Source: Nitrospirota bacterium
GTDB lineage: Bacteria; Nitrospirota; CAKKRA01; 9FT-COMBO-42-15
Direction of reading: 5' to 3'
Length of the DNA stretch: 27,259 nucleotides
Assembly: GCA_023248415.1 (NCBI GenBank)
Contig: JAHFEP010000009.1
Span: forward strand, 1 to 27,259
Shown here: piece by piece, positions 1 through 6,727 of the stretch
How positions within the stretch are numbered: the stretch's first letter is position 1
How the letters are laid out: the number at the start of each line of letters is the position of its first letter
Notes under the pieces: generated by a model
The model's input: only the letters and a program-made list of their open reading frames with translations
What the model was told of the DNA's origin: nothing
Database searches by the model: none
Position numbers and translations under genes: made by a program

Positions 1-3000
1 GCAATTCTTTATTGTAATGTGGGAGGATATAACACTAGAATCATCGCTTCCTATATGGACTCTTGCCATTTTCGTACCATTATCCGATATAAGCGTAAAC
101 CCGTCAAAAACAATATAACTGCGTCCCCATGTGCCGAATATCGTAGCGAAATCAGCCGCACCACCATCAGCACTTGTCACATCACCAGTCCCGCCAGCAG
201 TTCCATTAAAAAGGGGGGTCTCTCCAGTGTAGGCAGCAAAGGTAATTGGATTGCCCGCTGTTCCAGAATTGGCTGGTTCATAATATCCATGATAAATGGT
301 GCCAAAGTTCTTTGCAGGCACATTATAAGTCCCTCCTCTAAAATAAACTATGTCACCAGCAACAGCGTTATTAAAGGCTGTTTGAACAGCGCAAGGTGTG
401 CTTATATTAGTACATTGTGCCCATGTGGCAGAGCCGCTATTAGAAACATAATAAGTTGCTGCCTCTGAGATAGCGGGATAGGAAAATAGCAGGATAGCAA
501 AGGAAAAAGATAGAAGACTTAACCTCAACCTTAACCTATCTTGAACTTGCCCCTTGCCCCTTGACCCATTATTTTTAGTATTTACCATAATAAATAAACC
601 TCCTAAAATATTTTGTTTCTTTTTTAGCTTAAGGAAAGTCAGTAACAATAAGAAAAGCATTACCATACTTAGCCCTTCGCCTTTAGCCTTTTGCCCTTTG
701 CCATTAATATCCTTCACAAACCCACACCCGCCGCCTCCAGAGCCAGAGTCGCCTCCACTGCCTGATGATGGTGGTGGAGTATTACCGCCGCCGGCTTGAG
801 TAGTAGCTGAAGCACTTGAAGATTGATTAGAGTTGTTTCCAGCAGCATCATAAGCAGAAACAGTGTAAGCATAGGTTGTTGACGGAGAAAGGCCTGTGTT
901 GGAATAAGAGGTTGTGGCGGAAGTGGCGATTTGAACGCTATCTCTGTAAATTCTATAGCCGGTTACTCCGGCATTATCGGTAGAAGCTGTCCAGGAAAGG
1001 TTGATTTGGGAGGAAGAAGTAGCGGTGGCGGAAAGGTTGGAAGGGATGGAAGGCGAAGTTGTATCTGCTGTCCCCCCAGTTCCTACATTTGCAATATCAG
1101 CGCCCATATCTACGCCGCCCTTGCCTGTGCCCTTGGATGGAGACCCGGATTGTAGGTTGAAATCACTCAAGAGTGAATAGTTCCCTGACCCGTTCGTGAA
1201 TAGTGGATTTGAAGCCAGTCCGTTGAGGGTTGTTGCCCCTTCCGGGTGAATCCCACCGGTGACTACTGTAGAATTGTGCCAACTGGACAATGATGTATAC
1301 GTGACTACTCCTCCGCCGTAGTTTGTTCTGACATTAAAACTGCCGGCGTTTCCGTACTGGTTATACTGACTCTCGGAAATAGTCCCCACGGCAAAGGTTA
1401 ATTTGTACGTAGTCCCTAAAATAATATTAGAGTGAACCGTTTGACTGTTCGACGCGTTATAGCTTGAGTTTGCGCCGATGAATATTCCATACAGATCGCC
1501 GGAAGTTAAACTGTTATATATTGTATTATTATTAACCGTTAAGTTGTTGAACGTACCGCCTTCGGCATACAAGTGTATTGCCGAATATGAGCAATTTGAG
1601 ATGACATTGTGATAATAACTGTGCCCATCCATATTGTAGCCAGTAGCCCAGGCATCGGAGAAAATTCCCCTGTAACAATCATGAATATAGTTATATCTTG
1701 TTACTGCCGTTATAATGTCCGATTTATAGTAAATCCCGGCGGAACAATTGTATATTTCATTGTTCTCGATGGTTATATTCGTATTATGGTACATCTTAAT
1801 AGCAGCCGTGTTAGGCCAATCACTTGTTTGTCTGTAATTATAAACCCTATTTCTCTGAACGGTTACATCTGATGCATAGTCAACTCGTAAGCCCTCACGA
1901 TTATCAGTTGAAGTTATTACCGTAGATCCACCATTAAATATGCAATTCTTTACGGTAATACCGTATGATACAACCGCACTATCATCGCTCCCTATGTGGA
2001 CTCTTGCCATCTTGGTTCCATTATCTGCTTGAAAATTAAACCCGTCAAAAACAATATAACTGCGTCCCCATGTTCCAAAGATAGTAGCATACTCTGGATT
2101 ATCTCCTGTACCACCAGCAGTCCCATTAAAAATTGGGGTCTCACCAGTGTAGGCAGCGAAGGTTATTGGGTTGCCTGATGTTCCAGAATTGGCAGGCTCA
2201 TAATATCCATGGTAAGTGCTACCGAAGTTCTTTGCAGGCACATTATAAGTCCCTCCTCTAAAATAGACTATGTCACCGGCAACAGCGTTATTAAAGGCTG
2301 TTTGAACAGGGCAGGCCGCTGTCCCATTGAGCGCTGTTGAGCCGCTGCAACTGGCCCATGTTGCTGCTCCAGTTGGGGAAACATAATAAGTTGCTGCCTC
2401 TGAGATAGCAGGCTCGGAAAATAGCAAGAGAGCGAAAGAGAAAGATATCAAGATAGGAAGACTTTTTTTAATGTTCATCATAATAAATAAACCTCCTAAA
2501 ATATTTTGTTTTTTTAGTTTAAGGAAAGTCAGTAGCAATAAGAATAGCATTGCAATGATTAGCCCTTCGCCTTTAGCCTTTTGCCCCTTGCCATTAATAT
2601 TCTTTACAAACCCACATCCACCGCCTCCAGAGCCAGAGTCGCCTCCACTGCCTGATGATGGTGGTGGAGTATTACCGCCGCCGGCTTGAGTAGTAGCTGA
2701 AGCACTTGAAGATTGATTAGAGTTGTTTCCAGCAGCATCATAAGCAGAAACAGTGTAAGCATAGGTTGTTGACGGAGAAAGGCCTGTGTCTGAATAAGAA
2801 GTATTGGATGTAGTAGCAACCTGATTGTTGTTTCGGTAAATTGTATAGCCTGTTACTCCAACATTGTCAGTTGAGGCTGTCCAGGAAAGATTGATTTGGG
2901 AGGAAGAGATTGCTGTGGCGGAAAGATTGGAAGGGATGGAAGGCGAAGTTGTATCTGCTGTCCCCCCAGTTCCTACATTTGCAATATCAGCGCCCATATC

Positions 3001-6000
3001 CACGCCAGCTTTGCCTGTTCCCTTGGATGGAGAATTATTTGCTAATGTAAAATCATTTAATTGAGTTAGTGTGCCGGAGCCGTTTTGGAATAATGGGTTA
3101 GAAGCCAAGCTATGAGTATCTGGAGAACCTCCACCAATCAATATACCCGAGCTATTCCAGCCGCCAGTACCTGTAAGCGACGAATAAAATGTTTGTGAAG
3201 GTCCATATAAACTCCATGCGACTCGGAAGCTACCCAGATTGCCAAATTGATTGTAATCACTTTCCTGTACAGAAGCATAGTTGCTATCGCCTATCATAAG
3301 CTGCGTATGACCTCCATATAATATATTGCTATGAATTATTGCCCTCCAGCCTTGTCTAAAGTCGAGCAAGTATGTATCACCTGTCGTATTGCCCGAATAT
3401 ATTGTATTATTATAAATTTGGGCATCGTCAGCGTACGCCACCTCGGTGTGGTCAGTATAAATTTGCAGATTGACATATGAATTATTTACAATCACATTGT
3501 GATATATTTTCAAGCGTTGGGAATCAAACTCTATGCTTGCATTATATGGAGTGATAAATATACCGAGATAATTATCATGAACAAAATTATATCTGAGCGT
3601 GCAGTCAGTACATTGTCTTTTTAAAAATACACCAACCGTACTATTATAAAACTCATTATTTTCCATTATTAAATTGGATATATTATACTCCTTGAACGCA
3701 CTTGTGTTATGGTTATTATTTATTTCTTTGTAATTTAAAAACCTGTTTCTTTGAACTGTTAAATCTGATACACATTCTGCCCGTAAGCCTTCCCTGTTGT
3801 CAGTTTGAGTTATTACCGTAGACCCTCCATTAAATGTAGAATTCTTCACAGTAATATGGCTAGTGAGTAGAACATAGCCGGTTTCGTTATACCCAATCAT
3901 TACACGAGCCATCTTTGTTCCATTGTTTGCCTGAAAAGTAAAACCATCAAAGACAATGTAATGCTTTCTATAAACTCCAAAGATAGTAGCATACTCCAGA
4001 TCATCACCAACACCGCCGGCAGTTCCATTGAAAACCGGGGTTTCACCAGTATATGCAGCAAAGGTAATTGGGCTGCCTGATGTTCCAGAGTTAGCAGGCT
4101 CATAGTAACCATGATAAGTATCACCTTGATTCCCGTTCTTTGCAGGAACATTATAAGTCCCGCCTCTAAAATAGACTATATCTCCAGCAATAGCATTATT
4201 AAAGGCTGTTTGAACAGCGCAGGCCGATGTCCCATTGAGCGGTGTTGAGCCGCTGCAACTGGCCCATGTTGCTGCTCCAGTTGGGGAAACATAATAAGTT
4301 GCTGCCTCTGAGATAGCAGGCTCGGAAAATAGCAAAATAGCAAAAGAGAAAGATAGAAGACTTAACCTCAACCTTAACCTATCTTGAACTTGCTCCTTGA
4401 CCCTTGACCCATTATTTTTAGCATTCATCATAATAAACAAACCTCCTAAAATATTTTGTTTCTTTAGCTTAAGGAAAGTCAGTAACAATAAGAAAAGCAT
4501 TGCAATGCTTAACCCTTCGCCTTTAGCCTTTTGCCCTTTGCCATTAATGTCCTTCACAAACCCGCATCCACCGCCTCCACCAGAGCCACCACTGTCGCCT
4601 CCAGAAGAACCGCCGCCACCTGTTCCTCCACCACCACCTGAAGTAGTGGCAGAAGCGGAAGATGATTGAGCGGAAACATTGCCGGCCGCGTCATAGGCGG
4701 AGACCGTGTAAGAGTAAGCAGTGGAAGCAGTGAGGCCGGTATTGGAATAGGAATTAGTCGCTGAAGTGGCGATTTGAGTTCCTCCTCGATAAATCCTATA
4801 GCCTGTTACTCCAACATTGTCAGTTGAAGCTGTCCAAGAAAGATTGATTTGGCTGCTGCTAACAGCCTGCGCGGAAAGATTGGTTGGAACAGTTGGGGCT
4901 TGAGTATCACTTGTTGGAGGATTAACAGTTAATACATCTGTCCCAGTTTTGCCATCCCCATCTGTTGCTGTAACTGTTATGATGTTCTGGCCTGATTGTA
5001 GTGTAATATTATTACAAGCCCAGCTTGTAGTCCCTGTGCAACTGCCGCTTCCACCCCTGTCATTGCTCCAGCTTACACTTGTAACTCCAATATTTGTCCC
5101 TGCTGTATCAGAGGCAGTACCACTTAGATTAATTGAAGTATTAGTGGTTGTATAAGTATCATTTGCTGTTGGTAGTGCAATTGACACAGTTGGGCAATCC
5201 GAGCAAAAAGGGTATCCATTTGCATTTACATTACCATTTACATCTACGACATACAAGTAGGCATTGGTTAAAGTAGAAAAAGAGCCCTGATTGAGTGTGA
5301 CTGCTATAGAGGTATCTGACCATGCAGAAGGTATCTGTATTTCTATAAGAGTAGAAGTAGCTAAAGTAGGAGCGTTGCCTATCATAACCCTTGCTTGTGT
5401 TGTATCTACATACACATCATCCCAATAAGCACTTGCGTCACCAAAAGCAGCGCAACTACCAGCAGCATCATGCCCCATGTAGTTTCCGAACCAAAGCACA
5501 TTCCAATAAGTAGACGATGAATCTCTTGTTTTCCAGTTTTTGACTTCATTAACATAATTTACATTATTAATCCATAGTTTTGCCGTACCATCATATGCAC
5601 CTGGTGAAGATTCTTCAAAATATCCCTGAATATGAACCCATTTTTGGTTAAAGTCTTTTGTTCGAGGAGCAATCCATTTATGTGAACCTCCACTAACACC
5701 ATCTTGAGCAAGATGACTAGAATCAACTGAATCGCAATAAAGATTATAGTACATATTAGGGTTAAAAGAATCCGATTGAATTCTGAATAATTTATGATTT
5801 CGTGAATATGGGGGAGATGAATCAAGATACATCCATGCATCCAAATATATTTTTGGCATAGGGAATTTTTGATAGAAGCCAAAACTGGAAGACCAATTAT
5901 ATCCAAAGAAAGTAGTTCTGGCGGCCATCCCAGAATTGGGTCTGACAATCAAATTGGAATACTTTGGGTTTTGGGTCGAGTCAGTGGCTGACAAATCCCA

Positions 6001-6255
6001 GCCTGTTAACTCATTACCAGCAGTTCCATTCTCAAAATCATCCCACTTCAAAGGTGCGGCTTGAGCCTTTGTCGCAAACCCGCTTCCAGTAATAGTAAGA
6101 GTTCCCTTATGAACGAGGGTTCCTGAAGTGCCAGTAATGCCGGGTGCTGCATAGGCCTGAGTGGTTGCAAATAAACAGACAACCACTAAGACTAATAAGG
6201 TTCTGATTAAATACATCGTAAGCTTGCCTAACTGATTTCTTTTTCTTTTAAACAT
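1..6255 (-). CDS. Giant modular surface protein of four fused beta-helix/FnIII units (3' end outside window)
   Basis: The frame is open from ATG 6255 to base 1: 2085 codons and no stop. A GGAGG lies 5 bases before the start, and an in-frame stop near 6349 excludes a longer N-terminus. Residues 1-36 form a Sec signal peptide ending AYA. Unit A (1-608) has a short IPT/TIG-like strand region, a LamG/jelly-roll-like domain (about 45-285), a bacterial Ig-like domain (about 350-440), an FnIII domain (about 450-530), a Gly/Ser linker, a Cys and a hydrophobic tail. Units B (609-1258) and C (1259-1889) each have a signal-peptide-like segment ending near ISEA, a right-handed beta-helix domain opening with a TYYVS motif, an FnIII domain, a Gly-rich linker, a CGFVK motif and a hydrophobic LLLLTF segment followed by KLKK. 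Unit D (1890 on) is cut by the window. The domains suggest an extracellular adhesin or polysaccharide-binding protein; substrate unknown. The frame is certain, the domain names are by eye. Confidence 0.88.
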   Translation of the reverse strand, partial: MFKRKRNQLGKLTMYLIRTLLVLVVVCLFATTQAYAAPGITGTSGTLVHKGTLTITGSGFATKAQAAPLKWDDFENGTAGNELTGWDLSATDSTQNPKYSNLIVRPNSGMAARTTFFGYNWSSSFGFYQKFPMPKIYLDAWMYLDSSPPYSRNHKLFRIQSDSFNPNMYYNLYCDSVDSSHLAQDGVSGGSHKWIAPRTKDFNQKWVHIQGYFEESSPGAYDGTAKLWINNVNYVNEVKNWKTRDSSSTYWNVLWFGNYMGHDAAGSCAAFGDASAYWDDVYVDTTQARVMIGNAPTLATSTLIEIQIPSAWSDTSIAVTLNQGSFSTLTNAYLYVVDVNGNVNANGYPFCSDCPTVSIALPTANDTYTTTNTSINLSGTASDTAGTNIGVTSVSWSNDRGGSGSCTGTTSWACNNITLQSGQNIITVTATDGDGKTGTDVLTVNPPTSDTQAPTVPTNLSAQAVSSSQINLSWTASTDNVGVTGYRIYRGGTQIATSATNSYSNTGLTASTAYSYTVSAYDAAGNVSAQSSSASATTSGGGGGTGGGGSSGGDSGGSGGGGGCGFVKDINGKGQKAKGEGLSIAMLFLLLLTFLKLKKQNILGGLFIMMNAKNNGSRVKEQVQDRLRLRLSLLSFSFAILLFSEPAISEAATYYVSPTGAATWASCSGSTPLNGTSACAVQTAFNNAIAGDIVYFRGGTYNVPAKNGNQGDTYHGYYEPANSGTSGSPITFAAYTGETPVFNGTAGGVGDDLEYATIFGVYRKHYIVFDGFTFQANNGTKMARVMIGYNETGYVLLTSHITVKNSTFNGGSTVITQTDNREGLRAECVSDLTVQRNRFLNYKEINNNHNTSAFKEYNISNLIMENNEFYNSTVGVFLKRQCTDCTLRYNFVHDNYLGIFITPYNASIEFDSQRLKIYHNVIVNNSYVNLQIYTDHTEVAYADDAQIYNNTIYSGNTTGDTYLLDFRQGWRAIIHSNILYGGHTQLMIGDSNYASVQESDYNQFGNLGSFRVAWSLYGPSQTFYSSLTGTGGWNSSGILIGGGSPDTHSLASNPLFQNGSGTLTQLNDFTLANNSPSKGTGKAGVDMGADIANVGTGGTADTTSPSIPSNLSATAISSSQINLSWTASTDNVGVTGYTIYRNNNQVATTSNTSYSDTGLSPSTTYAYTVSAYDAAGNNSNQSSSASATTQAGGGNTPPPSSGSGGDSGSGGGGCGFVKNINGKGQKAKGEGLIIAMLFLLLLTFLKLKKQNILGGLFIMMNIKKSLPILISFSFALLLFSEPAISEAATYYVSPTGAATWASCSGSTALNGTAACPVQTAFNNAVAGDIVYFRGGTYNVPAKNFGSTYHGYYEPANSGTSGNPITFAAYTGETPIFNGTAGGTGDNPEYATIFGTWGRSYIVFDGFNFQADNGTKMARVHIGSDDSAVVSYGITVKNCIFNGGSTVITSTDNREGLRVDYASDVTVQRNRVYNYRQTSDWPNTAAIKMYHNTNITIENNEIYNCSAGIYYKSDIITAVTRYNYIHDCYRGIFSDAWATGYNMDGHSYYHNVISNCSYSAIHLYAEGGTFNNLTVNNNTIYNSLTSGDLYGIFIGANSSYNASNSQTVHSNIILGTTYKLTFAVGTISESQYNQYGNAGSFNVRTNYGGGVVTYTSLSSWHNSTVVTGGIHPEGATTLNGLASNPLFTNGSGNYSLLSDFNLQSGSPSKGTGKGGVDMGADIANVGTGGTADTTSPSIPSNLSATATSSSQINLSWTASTDNAGVTGYRIYRDSVQIATSATTSYSNTGLSPSTTYAYTVSAYDAAGNNSNQSSSASATTQAGGGNTPPPSSGSGGDSGSGGGGCGFVKDINGKGQKAKGEGLSMVMLFLLLLTFLKLKKKQNILGGLFIMVNTKNNGSRGKGQVQDRLRLRLSLLSFSFAILLFSYPAISEAATYYVSNSGSATWAQCTNISTPCAVQTAFNNAVAGDIVYFRGGTYNVPAKNFGTIYHGYYEPANSGTAGNPITFAAYTGETPLFNGTAGGTGDVTSADGGAADFATIFGTWGRSYIVFDGFTLISDNGTKMARVHIGSDDSSVISSHITIKNC
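586..609 (-). promoter_or_regulatory. Internal Shine-Dalgarno and ATG at unit C/D junction
   Basis: AGGAGG is followed by ATG at 588, in frame with the upstream units (offset 5667 bases, or 1889 codons). The second ATG of the other junctions is GTA here. The downstream residues again form a signal-peptide-like segment. Confidence 0.75.
2476..2502 (-). promoter_or_regulatory. Internal Shine-Dalgarno and ATG-ATG at unit B/C junction
   Basis: The same arrangement as at the A/B junction: AGGAGG, about 10 bases, then ATGATG with the first ATG at 2481. It is in frame with the upstream units (offset 3774 bases, or 1258 codons). The new unit starts with a short lysine-containing n-region and a hydrophobic core ending ISEA. 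Confidence 0.75.
4426..4452 (-). promoter_or_regulatory. Internal Shine-Dalgarno and ATG-ATG at unit A/B junction
   Basis: On the minus strand TTAGGAGGT is followed about 10 bases later by ATGATG (first ATG at 4431), which then opens a signal-peptide-like sequence. The ATG is in frame with unit A (offset 1824 bases, or 608 codons) and no stop precedes it. It could permit internal initiation or be a relic of a former gene start. Confidence 0.75.
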
Positions 6256-6355
6256 TTTTAAACCTCCATAAGCCCCTTGTCTTTTTCCTCTCCCTGTCTG
6301 CCGACAGGCAGGCCACTCTAAGAGAGGTGTAAGAAGAGGGGACAGTTTTTAACAC
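6256..6355. other. Leader segment with short palindromic repeat
   Basis: This stretch lies between the terminator and the giant gene's start. It holds a CCTGTC/GACAGG palindrome near 6294-6309 and a GGGGACAG motif near 6338. Both look like interspersed repeats. The ribosome binding site GGAGG is at about 6263-6267. I see no gene here. Confidence 0.5.
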
Positions 6356-6390
6356 AAAAAAAGCCGCCAAAAGATTTCTCTTCTGGCGGC
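6356..6390 (-). terminator. Intrinsic terminator in the leader of the giant surface gene
   Basis: On the minus strand a stem of GCCGCCA pairing with TGGCGGC, extended by AAGA/TCTT with one mismatch between, is followed at once by seven T. It lies between the riboswitch-like aptamer and the start codon at 6255. It is therefore a candidate expression platform for transcription control. Confidence 0.8.
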
Positions 6391-6406
6391 CCGACTCGCA
6401 TTGAAG

Positions 6407-6480
6407 ACAGTGAATAGTGAATAGGGTATAGTGAATAGTTAAAAACAACTTTTTACTAACTACTATTCACTGTTCACTAA
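6407..6480. repeat. Inverted GTGAATAG repeats in the riboswitch leader
   Basis: Several copies of AGTGAATAG on the plus strand face copies of CTATTCACT. They form a long imperfect hairpin between the aptamer and the terminator. It could act as antiterminator or spacer, or simply be a mobile-type repeat. Confidence 0.6.
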
Positions 6481-6543
6481 CGACTGCCTCTTTAGCTTCG
6501 TTGCTCTGCGTCGCAGGGTTTCCCCTGGTTTGCTCTGAGCAGA
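6476..6543 (-). promoter_or_regulatory. c-di-GMP-I (GEMM-I) riboswitch-like aptamer
   Basis: The minus strand shows the GEMM-I core in order: GCAAACC, an AGGG-GAAA-CCCT hairpin with its tetraloop, GCGACGCAGAGC, then a second hairpin closed by AACGA/TCGTT containing CTAAAGAGGCAG. These match the conserved GCAAACC...GAAA...GACGCAAAGC pattern of the family. I did not resolve the outer P1 stem. Position between promoter and terminator, upstream of a surface-protein gene, fits a known use of this class. Confidence 0.78.
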
Positions 6544-6622
6544 AGGTATTTATTTGAACCCAAAGTTAAATATAAGCATTGTTGGGAAATATACAATATT
6601 AAAGCAAAATATATACCATACG

Positions 6623-6651
6623 ATTATATAATGGCTGGCTAAGAAAGTCAA
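6623..6651 (-). promoter_or_regulatory. Sigma-70 promoter of the giant surface gene
   Basis: On the minus strand TTGACT (6651-6646), a 17-base spacer and TATAAT (6628-6623). The predicted transcript begins near 6616, giving a leader of about 360 bases that holds the aptamer and terminator. Confidence 0.75.
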
Positions 6652-6684
6652 TGAATCACAGGCAAACAGAATATTTTAGCCGCC

Positions 6685-6712
6685 TTGATATATGCCAGAA
6701 TAATGATATAAT
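6685..6712 (+). promoter_or_regulatory. Sigma-70 promoter of the M48 protease gene
   Basis: TTGATA (6685-6690), a 16-base spacer and TATAAT (6707-6712). The expected start site is only about 8 bases before the ATG at 6728, and no Shine-Dalgarno is visible. The mRNA would be almost leaderless. It is divergent from the giant-gene promoter. Confidence 0.7.
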
Positions 6713-6727
6713 AAATATGTACAGCCT

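Larger units (their letters stand above)
1..4431 (-). repeat. Tandem coding modules of about 1.9 kb (units B, C and partial D)
   Basis: Unit starts lie at 4431, 2481 and 588, so the periods are 1950 and 1893 bases. The linker and FnIII-coding stretch is nearly identical between 721-900 and 2611-2790. The N-terminal third of each unit (1-480, 1960-2440, 3840-4330) is also closely similar. The middle of the beta-helix (about 1150-1950 against 3040-3840) has diverged strongly. This looks like tandem gene duplication with homogenised ends and a variable core. Confidence 0.85.

Noticed and set aside
554..4669. Repeated plus-strand frames rich in Pro, with similar N-termini
   Set aside because: They lie antisense to the linker and tail codons of the giant minus-strand gene and repeat only because that gene repeats.
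1..6255. Interpretation of the giant gene as four separate genes with stops
   Set aside because: A triplet-by-triplet check of the whole frame found no stop, and all internal ATGs are in frame.
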